A stretch of 64,000 nucleotides of DNA, taken from positions 1 through 64,000 of the forward strand of contig JAURJQ010000022.1 of NCBI GenBank assembly GCA_030832185.1, given 5' to 3'. Origin of the DNA: Chitinophagales bacterium. GTDB taxonomy: Bacteria > Bacteroidota > Bacteroidia > Chitinophagales > JADJOU01. The translations under genes and the position numbers were made by a program. Numbering within the stretch: the stretch's first letter is position 1; every line of letters starts with the position of its first letter. The notes under the pieces were generated by a model. The model ran no database searches. It was not told the DNA's origin and saw nothing but the letters and a program-made list of their open reading frames with translations. This document shows, piece by piece, positions 1 to 9,034 of the stretch.

Positions 1-727
1 CGGAGTTACGGTTCCAAGTGGATTGACTTTAAATACAAACGGCACCATTGCGGTAGCAACAGGTACTCCATCGGGTACGTATACCTTAACTTATAGAATC
101 TGCGAGAATGGAGCTACACCAGCGAATTGTGATACGGCAATAGTAACAATTGTAGTATTGAAGACTAGTCCTGCTGATTCTGATGGGGATGGTGTTACTG
201 ATTTACAAGAAGCTCTTGATGGCACTGATCCAAATAATCCATGTTCATCTAAGCCGTCTAGTATTACACTGCCGTTTAGTCAAAATTTCTTATTTGGTGA
301 CTGCGATGGAGATGGATTAACAAATGGTCAGGAAATAGGTCTCAACCCTAGTGTGCCATTTGATACAAATAATAATGGAATACCAGACTACTTAGAGAAA
401 AACAACTATAAGCTATCGGAGGATGACTTAGAAATTTTCAATTCGCTATCACCTAATGGGGATGGAAATAATGATGTTTTTGTAGTTAGAGGTATCGAAA
501 ACTATCCAGATAATACGTTAACTGTTCTAAACCGATGGGGCGTACAGGTATATGAAGTGATAGGTTATGGTCAAAACGACAACTTTTTTAAGGGATATTC
601 TGATGGACGCCATACAATCAATAGAGATATTCAGTTGCCAGAAGATACTTATTTCTATATCTTACGCTATGTGAACAAAGCAGGTGTCGAAAAACAACGT
701 TCAGGTTATTTATACCTAAAAAGATAA
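1..727 (+). CDS. T9SS-secreted adhesin, C-terminal part (CHU_C sorting domain), 5' truncated by window
   Basis: The reading frame is open from base 2, so the gene begins before the window and only about the last 241 residues are visible. The first part looks like the end of an Ig-like or cadherin-like repeat. Two Asp/Gly-rich calcium-binding stretches of thrombospondin type 3 style follow (DSDGDGVTDLQE and DCDGDGLTNGQE). The last ~95 residues, from about base 435, carry the LSPNGDGNNDVF and LNRWG signatures of the CHU_C (type B) gliding-motility sorting domain, which directs export by the type IX system and attachment to the cell surface. The PorP/SprF and OmpA genes directly downstream fit a common Bacteroidota adhesin cassette. 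Confidence 0.9.
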   Translation, partial: GVTVPSGLTLNTNGTIAVATGTPSGTYTLTYRICENGATPANCDTAIVTIVVLKTSPADSDGDGVTDLQEALDGTDPNNPCSSKPSSITLPFSQNFLFGDCDGDGLTNGQEIGLNPSVPFDTNNNGIPDYLEKNNYKLSEDDLEIFNSLSPNGDGNNDVFVVRGIENYPDNTLTVLNRWGVQVYEVIGYGQNDNFFKGYSDGRHTINRDIQLPEDTYFYILRYVNKAGVEKQRSGYLYLKR

Positions 728-755
728 TTCTTAATAAACGTAATATATAAGAGAG

Positions 756-1667
756 ATGAAAAAAATAATTTATAGCTTGTTTATTCTTTTGGATTTGAGT
801 GCATCAGCTCAACAGGAGCCTCAATACTCGCAGTACATGTACAATCCTTCAGTTATTAACCCGGCCTATGCTGGATCATTGGGATATGGTTCATTGTTTA
901 GTTTGTACCGCACGCAGTGGATAGGATTAGAGGGTGCTCCAAAGACGCTGAATCTATCTTATCACCAGCCTCTAGAAAATACTAATCTAGGGTTGGGAGG
1001 TAATATAGTTCATGATGAAATAGGTCCAAGTGTCAAGACCAATCTGGCACTAGATATTTCGTATACGATTCGCTTTGAGAATGAGAGTCGTTTGGCTTTT
1101 GGTATGAAAGTGGGTGGGGAGTTGCTCAATATTGACTATACTAGATTGAATCATTACAATCCGAGTGATGTATCTTTCAGAGACAACATTGACAATCAAT
1201 TTTCTCCTAATATAGGAGCTGGATTGTTTTATTACAATGCAAACTCTTATTTAGGAATATCAGCTCCGATATTATTACAAACCATACATTACGATGAGTT
1301 AGCTTATTTGGATACGAATCGTAGACAACACTTTTATTTGATGGGAGGTAAAGTATATGATTTGAGTTATAATGTCAAATTCAAGCCAGCTTTTGTAGCA
1401 AAAATGGTGGCAGGTTCGCCATTACAATTAGATTTAACGGCGAATTTTTTAATCAATCAGAAATTCACAGTAGGAGTATCCTATAGATGGAGTGCAGCAC
1501 TATCGGCTTTAGTAGGATTTAAAGTGAACGATCGCATCTCTATAGGCTATGGTTATGATAGAGAAACTACAAGGTTATCGAACTTCAATTCAGGTTCTCA
1601 CGAGCTCCTCTTTCAGTTTGATTTGTTTAAAATAAAACAACAAATAGAAACGCCAAGATTCTTTTAA
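756..1667 (+). CDS. PorP/SprF family type IX secretion outer membrane protein
   Basis: This 303-residue protein has an N-terminal signal peptide ending near SASA at residue 18. The diagnostic PorP/SprF opening follows (QEPQYSQYMYNPSVINPAYAGS), then alternating amphipathic strands expected of an outer-membrane barrel. Family members are accessory outer-membrane proteins of T9SS, and SprF-type paralogs are usually encoded next to the large adhesin they help export. That fits here: the gene starts 28 bp after a CHU_C-tagged adhesin and ends just before an OmpA/PorE-like gene, so the three probably form one operon. Paralog number and exact substrate cannot be told from the window. Confidence 0.93.
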   Translation: MKKIIYSLFILLDLSASAQQEPQYSQYMYNPSVINPAYAGSLGYGSLFSLYRTQWIGLEGAPKTLNLSYHQPLENTNLGLGGNIVHDEIGPSVKTNLALDISYTIRFENESRLAFGMKVGGELLNIDYTRLNHYNPSDVSFRDNIDNQFSPNIGAGLFYYNANSYLGISAPILLQTIHYDELAYLDTNRRQHFYLMGGKVYDLSYNVKFKPAFVAKMVAGSPLQLDLTANFLINQKFTVGVSYRWSAALSALVGFKVNDRISIGYGYDRETTRLSNFNSGSHELLFQFDLFKIKQQIETPRFF

Positions 1668-1678
1668 AAATGACAGCA

Positions 1679-3889
1679 ATGAAAAAACAGATAGTATTAC
1701 TGCTATTATTCCCATTGGGATTATTAGCTCAAGATCGAATATTAAAAAAAGCAGATAAAATATTTAGTAAAGAGCAGTATGTATCCGCGATTGAAATTTA
1801 TGAGCATTTAGCCAATAAAGGCATGGGATCAGAAATGATCTATGAAAAGCTAGGAGATGCGAATTACTTTAATGCGAATTACGTTAAGGCAGAGCACTGG
1901 TACACAAAGCGCTATGAGCTTAAAGGTCCCTTTCCAAAAGAGTTTTTGTACCGTTATGGTCAATCATTAAAATCTGCAGGTAAAACTCAAAAGGCTTATG
2001 AAATCATGGCCCAATTTGCAAGAGAAAATCCAACTCAATTGCGCGCAAAGGTTCAAATACCAACGAAAGCCCAAGAAAGTATTAAAAAAGGCAGTGATGT
2101 ATTTTTAATAACCAACCTAAATACTAATAGCAAGTACTCTGATTATAGCAGTAGTATAAAAGGCGATACTCTTTTATTTGCCAGCGCACGACCTAAAGCA
2201 TTATGGAATAAAACCTATGATAGAACAGGACAACCCTTCACAAATTTGTATTATGCAATTAAACAAACCGATGGAAACTATAGTAACCCTACCTTATATT
2301 CAAAGAATACATTTTCTATCTACCACGAGGCCAGTCCAGTGTTCACCAAAGATGGGAAGACAATGTATTACACTCAAAATGAGCTGAAACCAAATAACCA
2401 AAAAAAGCTAGTCAACGGTCGATATAAGATTTATAAATCTGTATACCAAAAAGGTAAATGGAACAATCTAGGAGTGCAAGATATCTTTGCTAAAGACAAT
2501 GCTAGAGTAGCGCATCCAGCATTATCTCCGGATGGCAAAACGTTATACTTCGCCTCAGACGCACAAAGTACTTTTGGTCAATCGGACTTGTTTAAAGTAA
2601 CAATTAAAGAAGATGGCAGTTACACCGTGCCTGAGAATCTAGGTAATACAATTAATACTGAAGGCAGAGAGAGTTACCCTTTTGTAACTGAAGATAACAT
2701 CTTGATTTTTTCCTCAGATGGCCATCCAGGACAAGGAGGTTTTGATATCTTTGCTCTAGATTTGAATCAAAAGGGAGCTAGTCCAGTTCATTTGAAATCA
2801 CCACTGAATAGCGCCTTTGATGATTTTGGTTTGAATTGGGACAGACAAACTAATAATGGTGTATTTACCTCCAATAGGCCTGAGGGAAAAGGTGATGATG
2901 ATTTGTATGTATTTTCCAATACTAATCCATTCTTTGAATTTGATTACAATACGAGAATTATTGGGAAAGTACTCGATAAAAATACTAATCTTTCAATAGC
3001 TAATGTTACAGTAGGATTATACGACAACAAAGGTAAGGAGCTGGCAAAAACTTCTGCTAATGAGACAGGAGATTTTTTCTTTGAAAAAGTACTTTCTAAT
3101 AATTCTTATACTATGAGGGTTATAAAAAAGTCTTACTCTTCAAAAGAGATTCAAATAAGTTTGCCCTTGTATGAGAGAGAAATAAGTACTTCAATATTCA
3201 TGGATAAAGAATCTTTAGCAGTCGATGAGCCTGCTGGTTGTCGACTAGTTATCACAGTATTGGACAAGGAAACAAATCTTCCTATCGAAGGTGCTAATGT
3301 CAGTATAAAAGGTTTGAAAACTCTTGATGAAGTTAATGGCTTGTCCAAAGCAGGAGGACTTATAAAAGTTGCAGGAATTCAAACGTCTGAAACTTACAGA
3401 ATTTTAGCTTCAAAAACTAATGAAGATGGATCTAGGTATATTGGTAAGGCTGAGACAATTAGCTTTAGAGTGTCTAAAAATGGAAATAGAGATATCGTTA
3501 AGGTTATCTATTTAACAAGAATACAGGTAGGTTCTAAGTTTAAGATGACAAATATTTATTATAATTTAGATAAATGGAATATCCGAACTGAGGCCAGAGT
3601 GGAATTAGAGAAAATTGTAGAAGTATTAAAACAAAATCCTAGTATTAAAATAGAAATAGGTTCTCATACTGATAGTCGTCAGAGCAAGGCCTTTAATCTA
3701 GCCTTATCACAAAGAAGAGCTGAATCTGCGCTTGAGTATATTTTAAAACGGGGTATAGCTAAGAGTCGTTTAACCGCTAAAGGCTATGGAGAAAGTCAGT
3801 TGGTGAACCAATGCTCAGATGGAGTAAAGTGTTCAGAAGAGGATCATCAACTCAATCGAAGAAGTACTTTTGAAATTGTAGAAGAATAA
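1679..3889 (+). CDS. PorE-like OmpA family protein (TPR, PD40 propeller, CRD, OmpA domain)
   Basis: About 736 residues from the ATG at 1679, which opens a good signal peptide (MKKQIVLLLLFPLGLLAQ); an ATG at 1670 in the same frame is less likely. Domains in order: TPR-like helices to about residue 130; WD40-like PD40 propeller blades at about 150-420 (HPALSPDGKTLYFASD, SSDGHPGQGGFDIFAL); carboxypeptidase-regulatory-like beta sandwich repeats at about 430-600; and a C-terminal OmpA peptidoglycan-binding domain with IEIGSHTDSR and LSQRRAESALEYI. This architecture is that described for PorE of Porphyromonas gingivalis, which links the T9SS to peptidoglycan. PorE is a lipoprotein, whereas no lipobox Cys is seen here. 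It is the last gene of the adhesin-PorP-OmpA set. Confidence 0.88.
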   Translation: MKKQIVLLLLFPLGLLAQDRILKKADKIFSKEQYVSAIEIYEHLANKGMGSEMIYEKLGDANYFNANYVKAEHWYTKRYELKGPFPKEFLYRYGQSLKSAGKTQKAYEIMAQFARENPTQLRAKVQIPTKAQESIKKGSDVFLITNLNTNSKYSDYSSSIKGDTLLFASARPKALWNKTYDRTGQPFTNLYYAIKQTDGNYSNPTLYSKNTFSIYHEASPVFTKDGKTMYYTQNELKPNNQKKLVNGRYKIYKSVYQKGKWNNLGVQDIFAKDNARVAHPALSPDGKTLYFASDAQSTFGQSDLFKVTIKEDGSYTVPENLGNTINTEGRESYPFVTEDNILIFSSDGHPGQGGFDIFALDLNQKGASPVHLKSPLNSAFDDFGLNWDRQTNNGVFTSNRPEGKGDDDLYVFSNTNPFFEFDYNTRIIGKVLDKNTNLSIANVTVGLYDNKGKELAKTSANETGDFFFEKVLSNNSYTMRVIKKSYSSKEIQISLPLYEREISTSIFMDKESLAVDEPAGCRLVITVLDKETNLPIEGANVSIKGLKTLDEVNGLSKAGGLIKVAGIQTSETYRILASKTNEDGSRYIGKAETISFRVSKNGNRDIVKVIYLTRIQVGSKFKMTNIYYNLDKWNIRTEARVELEKIVEVLKQNPSIKIEIGSHTDSRQSKAFNLALSQRRAESALEYILKRGIAKSRLTAKGYGESQLVNQCSDGVKCSEEDHQLNRRSTFEIVEE

Positions 3890-3918
3890 TTTAAGAATCC
3901 TATTTGTTGAAAAATTTG

Positions 3919-3955
3919 AAAAAAGCGACTTGTCTAAAAAGATGAGTTGCTTTTT
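3919..3955 (+). terminator. Intrinsic terminator after the adhesin/PorP/OmpA set
   Basis: A 10-bp stem (GCGACTTGTC with GATGAGTTGC, three G-T wobbles) is extended by A-tract/T-tract pairing around a short TAAAAA loop. It ends in TTTTT and lies 30 bp after the stop of the OmpA-family gene. Confidence 0.75.
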
Positions 3956-4326
3956 CAATAAAAAGCTCACCAGATGTTAATATGAGTTGTTTCTTAAACC
4001 TTAGGTAAATTTTAGGTAAAAATTAGGTTATAGACTATAGTAAAAGTCAATAAGTAGATTTATAGATTTTAAGCTAACTAGGTTGTATATAGGAATATCA
4101 AATATGAAAGATTCCAATTAGATAATTATCATGTGGTAAAAGAAAAATATCTACAGTTTTATCAAGATAAATTTAACTTTATACTTAATAGAATATTTAA
4201 TAAAACCTCTTTGAATCAAGGATTTATGAATTTATATAGGTAAACCAACTAACTGGCGAATCGAGTTTCGTTTCTTTCTATATAGTTTGAAACAATTCTT
4301 GAATTATGACTGAAATCTAAACTCAC
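3956..4326. other. Intergenic region, no gene recognised
   Basis: About 370 bp of very AT-rich sequence. It contains a short direct repeat of TTAGGTAAA-like units near 4000-4030 and a 50-codon open frame ending at 4243 that has no convincing start codon and no recognised similarity. I see no RNA gene here. Confidence 0.5.
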
Positions 4327-4334
4327 TATATTTG
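4327..4334 (+). promoter_or_regulatory. Bacteroidota -7 element TATATTTG, likely leaderless start
   Basis: TATATTTG matches the TAnnTTTG -7 consensus of the Bacteroidota housekeeping sigma factor. The GTG start of the DUF4254 gene lies only 4 bp beyond it, so transcription probably begins at or next to the start codon. Confidence 0.55.
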
Positions 4335-4338
4335 TAGC

Positions 4339-4944
4339 GTGAATTTAATACAGACGTTTGATATTTTTCAAAAGGCCATCGCTGATTATCATATTTTAAA
4401 TAGTATAGAAGCGCCTATACAAAATCCATTTCCTTCTAAGAGTATAGAGAGTCTTTTGTATGAAAAATGCTGGATAGATTCTATGCAATGGCACTGTGAG
4501 GATGAGGTAAGACATCCAAAGATAGATGCAGAGCGCATTCGTTTTTTTAAGAATAGAATCGATAGCCTAAATCAGTTGAGAACTAATTTAGTAGAGCAGT
4601 TAGATGATTATTTCTTAGCCTTATTTGAGCATATTCAATATCAATCTGACGCCAAACTCAACACGGAAAGCCCAGCCTGGGCTATTGATCGCCTTTCTAT
4701 TTTAGCATTAAAGATCTACCATATGCGCGAAGAGGTAGAGCGCACTGACCTCAGTCTGGAGCAGTTTCAAGCCTATCAGCAGAAGTTAGAATTACTTCTC
4801 ACTCAAAAATTGGATTTAATGGAAGCCATTCAACAATTCTTAAAGTCAATCGAGCAAGGCAAGACCCTATTTAAGGTATATCGTCAGGTGAAAATGTATA
4901 ATGATGCCGATTTAAATCCTGTTCTTCGCGCTATCAAGTCATGA
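4339..4944 (+). CDS. DUF4254 domain protein
   Basis: A 201-residue, largely helical, soluble protein with the spacing of conserved Glu, Trp and His residues recalled for DUF4254 (LLYEKCWIDSMQWHCEDEVRHP near residue 40; AIDRLSILALKIYHM near 115). The function is unknown. In Bacteroidota this family is regularly found next to glycosyltransferase family 9 genes. Here its stop overlaps the GT9 start by 4 bp (ATGA), so the two are very likely translationally coupled and work in the same surface-glycan pathway, which is inference. Translation starts with GTG at 4339, directly after a -7 element. Confidence 0.8.
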   Translation: MNLIQTFDIFQKAIADYHILNSIEAPIQNPFPSKSIESLLYEKCWIDSMQWHCEDEVRHPKIDAERIRFFKNRIDSLNQLRTNLVEQLDDYFLALFEHIQYQSDAKLNTESPAWAIDRLSILALKIYHMREEVERTDLSLEQFQAYQQKLELLLTQKLDLMEAIQQFLKSIEQGKTLFKVYRQVKMYNDADLNPVLRAIKS

Positions 4945-5948
4945 AGGACATTGTAGTTTTAAGATTATCCTCACTAGGCGATGTAGCCATAACGGTTCCA
5001 GTATTATTATCTTTTCATCAAGCGTTTCCCGACTGCACTATTCGTCTGATTACTAGGAGACGATTCGCTCCTATATTTTCAAATCTTGATTTTGTTACAA
5101 TTGAGGCCATAGATCAGGAATATAAGCCACTTTCATTCATTCAATGGATTCGTTTTGCTATACAACTTTCTAAATCTAGGCCAACTCTTGTTTTTGATCT
5201 GCACGATGTTTTGCGGACTAAGGTCATTCGTTGTTTTTGCAGACTATATGGAAGTAAAGTCTACGTTTTAGATAAAGGAAGAGATGAAAAGAAGGCCTTA
5301 ATAGAGCAAAAAGGAGGCCCGATTCTATACCTCAAGACTACTGCGCAGCGTTATGCAGATGTTTTTGGAAAAGCAGAGTTTCCCTTCCAACTTCAGTCTA
5401 TTTTTTTGCCAAGATTAAAAGAATCTAGCGAAAGATATAGTGTAGGTATAGCTCCATTTGCAAAGCATACAAGTAAAGAGTATGGAATAGAAAAGATGGC
5501 TCAAATTCTTCATTTATTAGCCAAGCATCAAGAAATTGATATCCAGATATATGGTCATGGATCCAGAGAACTTCACAAAGCACAAATTATGACAGCGGGT
5601 TTTTCTAATGTTACTATCCTTATCAATCAATTAAGTTTTGAACAAGAATTAGCAGCCATATCGAGTTTAGACCTTTTGTTAGCTATGGATAGTGGAAACG
5701 GACATTTAGCCGCCAATTATGGTATACCTGTATTAACCCTGTGGGGTACCACACACCCAAGTATTGGGTTTGGACCATATTTGCAGCCAGCAGAATACTC
5801 GTTTTTCCCTGATAGAGCCATCTATTCTGATTTACCTGTTTCTATTTTCGGGCCTTGCGACCGAACTGATTATGAGAGAGCGATAGACAGTATTAATCCA
5901 ATAACTGTGTATCAAAAAATACTAACAGTTCTTGAGAGACACAATTAG
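4941..5948 (+). CDS. Glycosyltransferase family 9 (heptosyltransferase-like)
   Basis: A 335-residue GT-B fold protein. It opens with the family 9 signature (VVLRLSSLGDVAITVPVL, in which the Asp in GDV is the usual catalytic base), has a GIAPFAKHTSKEYG nucleotide-sugar segment near residue 172, and ends with the conserved AMDSGNGHLAANYGIPVLTLWG motif near residue 250. The family transfers heptose or related sugars from ADP-sugar donors to lipooligosaccharide cores at the inner face of the cytoplasmic membrane. It overlaps the DUF4254 gene by 4 bp. The sugar donor and acceptor cannot be deduced. Confidence 0.9.
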   Translation: MKDIVVLRLSSLGDVAITVPVLLSFHQAFPDCTIRLITRRRFAPIFSNLDFVTIEAIDQEYKPLSFIQWIRFAIQLSKSRPTLVFDLHDVLRTKVIRCFCRLYGSKVYVLDKGRDEKKALIEQKGGPILYLKTTAQRYADVFGKAEFPFQLQSIFLPRLKESSERYSVGIAPFAKHTSKEYGIEKMAQILHLLAKHQEIDIQIYGHGSRELHKAQIMTAGFSNVTILINQLSFEQELAAISSLDLLLAMDSGNGHLAANYGIPVLTLWGTTHPSIGFGPYLQPAEYSFFPDRAIYSDLPVSIFGPCDRTDYERAIDSINPITVYQKILTVLERHN

Positions 5949-6028
5949 TTATTTAAAGTATTTTTAAAACTATACAATACAAATTAGTGTGTTTAATCTT
6001 CATTTTACACTTCTAGCATATTCGCACT

Positions 6029-6048
6029 ATTTTTGTAGAATATATTTG
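6029..6048 (+). promoter_or_regulatory. Two candidate -7 elements upstream of menD
   Basis: TATTTTTG (6029-6036) and TATATTTG (6041-6048) both fit TAnnTTTG. The second is 13 bp before the GTG start of menD. Confidence 0.45.
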
Positions 6049-6061
6049 TTTTATATTTTTC

Positions 6062-7708
6062 GTGTTAGTTTCCAATAAAAAATCCGCCCTTTATCTAAAA
6101 TCCTATTTCAAACAAATTGGCCTAACTCAAATTGTAATATGCCCAGGTAGTAGAAATTTGCCATTAATCATGAATTTCTCTAATGATAAGGATTTCAAGG
6201 TATATAGTATTATTGATGAGCGGGTGGCAGGATTTTTTGCTCTAGGTCTGACTAAAGCAAGTAGAAATCCTACCGTTGTGATTACCACATCAGGCTCAGC
6301 AGCACTTAATTTAGCGCCAGCTATGGTAGAGGCCTATTATCAGAGATTGCCACTGATAGCTATTACCGCAGATAGGCCAGCAGAGCGAATAGAAAAAGGA
6401 GAGAATCAAACCATAGTTCAGAAAGGATTATTTAAAAACTATGTCTCGTATGAAATAGAAATAGAGGAAAAAATTAGTTTAAATCTCTTTGAGAAAAAAA
6501 TACAGTCTCTTCATCAGTTTTTATTTCAAAACTCTACCTCAGGAAATGTCCATATTAATTTACCTTTTTCAGAACCTCTGGATTCCGTGGAGCATATACT
6601 AGGGGAGTTTAAATTTAATTTGACCCTAAAAAAAGCGCACCCTAAATCTGTTTTAAATTTTAATATTCCTTTTCAAAAAGGACAAAATGTCATAATTTAT
6701 TTATCCACCTTTCAAGAAGATATTCAACTAAATCGGCTATTGGATGAGGGAGTTTTGAATAAGAATTGGGTAGTTATCTCCGAACTACATTCTGGTTGGA
6801 AGCATAAAAACCTTGTTTCACAAATTGACTTAATTTTAAGTAATGAAAGAATAGTATATAAGCCTGATATACTGATAACTATAGGCGAAACTATGCTTTC
6901 GAAAAAATTTAGGAACTATATACGCAGCCTTGAGGGATTAAAACATATTGATGTCTCTAATTCTACTCGAAATTGGGATAGCTTATCTTGTGATTATTGC
7001 AATATTGTATGTAATGATAATATAGCGAAAATCTTAGATTTTGAGAATACTCGTAGTTTTCAGTCCAATTGGTTAGAGGCTGAAATCAAAGCTATTGACT
7101 ATCTTAAGACGAGATGTCAACCTTTGATTTATCAAGAGTTTAGTCTAGTCCACAATTTAATTAACTCAATAGATAATCAAGCCTTTATATTTTGGGGAAA
7201 TTCTTCTTTGATTCGTTACGCCAACTGGTCTAATTGGAAGGAAAGGGTTCAATTGAGCCATCTATCTAACCGAGGTGTATCTGGTATAGATGGTGTATTA
7301 GCTACAGCTATTGGCTATCAGTCATTTATTGGAGGAGGCGATTTCTATTGTTTTTTAGGGGACGTTAGTCTTTTATATGAAACAAGTAGCCTTTCTATAT
7401 TGAAATATGTTGATAATTTTAAGATTTTAGTGCTAAATAATCATGGAGGACGCATATTTGATCAGATACATAATGGGGAGACTTTAGGTGATACTCATGC
7501 GCTGGTGACACCTCATAGCGCTAGCTTTGAAGTATTAGCAGAGCTATATGATATTGATTATTTGAAAGTGAACGACTTAAATTCTTTTTTAACTCAACTT
7601 ACTTACTTAAAATCGCTAAAGGGAAAGATATTGTTTGAAATCAATATAACGGACGCCGACTGGGTGAAGTGGAAAGATTACTTCAACGAATTTGGCTCAA
7701 TTGATTAA
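6062..7708 (+). CDS. menD: 2-succinyl-5-enolpyruvyl-6-hydroxy-3-cyclohexene-1-carboxylate synthase
   Basis: A 548-residue ThDP-dependent enzyme of menaquinone synthesis, condensing isochorismate and 2-oxoglutarate. Visible landmarks: the N-terminal CPGSRNLPLIMNF segment (residues 21-34), IIDERVAGFFALG with the ThDP-activating Glu near residue 52, TSGSAALNLAPAMVEAYY, and a C-terminal ThDP-binding stretch GDFYCFLGDVSLLYETSSL near 430 followed by LNNHGGRIF. The chosen start is GTG at 6062, which gives the usual family N-terminus. The 3' end converges with a decayed yigZ on the other strand; the two overlap by about 26 bp. No other men gene is in the window. Confidence 0.95.
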   Translation: MLVSNKKSALYLKSYFKQIGLTQIVICPGSRNLPLIMNFSNDKDFKVYSIIDERVAGFFALGLTKASRNPTVVITTSGSAALNLAPAMVEAYYQRLPLIAITADRPAERIEKGENQTIVQKGLFKNYVSYEIEIEEKISLNLFEKKIQSLHQFLFQNSTSGNVHINLPFSEPLDSVEHILGEFKFNLTLKKAHPKSVLNFNIPFQKGQNVIIYLSTFQEDIQLNRLLDEGVLNKNWVVISELHSGWKHKNLVSQIDLILSNERIVYKPDILITIGETMLSKKFRNYIRSLEGLKHIDVSNSTRNWDSLSCDYCNIVCNDNIAKILDFENTRSFQSNWLEAEIKAIDYLKTRCQPLIYQEFSLVHNLINSIDNQAFIFWGNSSLIRYANWSNWKERVQLSHLSNRGVSGIDGVLATAIGYQSFIGGGDFYCFLGDVSLLYETSSLSILKYVDNFKILVLNNHGGRIFDQIHNGETLGDTHALVTPHSASFEVLAELYDIDYLKVNDLNSFLTQLTYLKSLKGKILFEINITDADWVKWKDYFNEFGSID

Positions 7709-8239
7709 CCCATTTTAATTTCGATTTGAAGACCGATAGTTGTATATTGTATTGACCATCAATGAAGCTTTAATATAGTGTGTTTATATTATTGCTTATT
7801 AACTGTTTAATAGCAGTATAGTGCATGGTAGCTTCCAGTATTAGCTCGCAAATAGTTTTATTTTCTCCTGTATGATTTTTGCTTGTTCCAGGCTGTGAAT
7901 GGCGGTTTTTCCTGTAGTCTTCTATTCAACCAGGCAGTCCAATAGCTCACTACAAATAAACTACAATTTTGGATCTGAAATGAATAGAGTTGATTTAGAA
8001 TGGGTTTTCCGGCTGATCCTGCAGGTTCTCCATCATCATTGGCTCGCACCTCTTCGCTATGAAAACTTATTCCATAGGTACAGCAGATTATGGCTAGCCT
8101 TGGGCTGATGATTCCTTAATTGAAGTAACGCTTCTTTAAATGCTGATATAGAAGTAGTAGGAAGGAGAAATTCGATCAACTTAGATTGAAAACTCTTGTA
8201 TTCTCCTTGTGATAGCTTTTCGATGGTTTTTATGACCAT
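7683..8239 (-). pseudogene. yigZ: Decayed YigZ/IMPACT-family gene (multiple frameshifts)
   Basis: Minus-strand fragments in different frames align in order to one YigZ protein. They are: an N-terminal piece from the ATG at 8239 (TIEKLSQGEYK, SISAFKEALLQLR, HPKAS-like QPKASH); then ISFHSEEVRANDDGEPAGSAG KPIL, the family hallmark, in another frame; then KTTGKTAIHSLEQAKIIQEK near 7860-7905; then TMHYTAIKQLIS; and a C-terminal SFIDGQYNIQLSVFKSKL ending at a TGA at 7683-7685. At least four frame changes and in-frame stops interrupt it. Total length (~185 codons) is close to an intact ~200-residue gene. The start lies 5 bp after the SDR stop, so it was the last gene of that operon. YigZ proteins are ribosome-associated IMPACT relatives of poorly defined role. 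Confidence 0.85.
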
Positions 8240-8244
8240 TTTAT

Positions 8245-8973
8245 CTAACCGTCAACTTGAATTCTAAATATGGATTCCGAATATTGAGACGGATTCTCTA
8301 AAACTTGAATTAATTTTTCTGCCACTTTGACGGGGCTATAGAGTTGATTTTTCTCATGTAATTCTTCAAACTTTGGCTTCATGGCAAAATTCTCCAAACT
8401 CGAATTTCGTATATGTTCTTGCATTTTGGTATCCACTACACCAGGTGCAATACTGAAACATCGAATTGGAAATTCCATTTGTTTCTGTTCTACTTCGATG
8501 CATTTACTGAGCATCTCTAAAGCTGCTTTTGAAGCACAATAATTCGCCCAAGAGGCATATGCACCCGTAGCTGCCCCACTTGAAATATTGATAATTGTTT
8601 TTTGTATGTTTAAATGCTGTGTTTTCTGAATAAATAGGGTGGCGAGAAGCATAGCCGAGGTATAATTTACCTGAATTATCGTCTCAAGAGCATTGACATC
8701 TATTTTGTCCAAGGTATTGATCTCACCAAGCATGCCTGCATTATTGATTAGACTAATAGATTGGTATTCATCTAAAATTGGAAATCTGAAGGCTAAAACA
8801 GCTTTAGAATCAGACAAATCTATAGCATGAAATTGAAAATTATCAGCTTTTAATGAGTTCGTTCTAGCGAGCCCAATGACGAAATTAGAAGAGTTTTTTG
8901 CCAGATTTCTACATAAAGCCAGTCCAATACCACTGCTAGAGCCGGTGACTAGGTATAGTTTTTTTTTATTCAT
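8245..8973 (-). CDS. SDR family NAD(P)-dependent oxidoreductase
   Basis: A 242-residue classical short-chain dehydrogenase. The cofactor motif TGSSSGIG sits near residue 11, NNAG near 76, the catalytic Ser in INISSGAATG near 130, and the catalytic YxxxK as YCASK near 146. The pattern with LARTN after beta-2 and a SIAPGVVDT loop resembles the sepiapterin reductase/benzil reductase branch, but the substrate is unknown. It is cytosolic and lies in a minus-strand run purS-rsmI-SDR-(yigZ relic), 61 bp downstream of rsmI. Confidence 0.9.
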   Translation of the reverse strand: MNKKKLYLVTGSSSGIGLALCRNLAKNSSNFVIGLARTNSLKADNFQFHAIDLSDSKAVLAFRFPILDEYQSISLINNAGMLGEINTLDKIDVNALETIIQVNYTSAMLLATLFIQKTQHLNIQKTIINISSGAATGAYASWANYCASKAALEMLSKCIEVEQKQMEFPIRCFSIAPGVVDTKMQEHIRNSSLENFAMKPKFEELHEKNQLYSPVKVAEKLIQVLENPSQYSESIFRIQVDG

Positions 8974-9034
8974 ATGTAACGTTTTAGAAAAGAGTAAAAA
9001 TGTAAAATATGGATAAACTTGGGGCCCTACTAGG

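Noticed and set aside
4083-4243. Open frame of about 52 codons before the DUF4254 gene
   Set aside because: No ATG/GTG/TTG at a sensible place, no recognised similarity, and such a length can occur by chance in AT-rich DNA.
7899-8108. Plus-strand open frame across the yigZ region
   Set aside because: It is antisense to a clearly recognisable YigZ relic and has no protein-like features.
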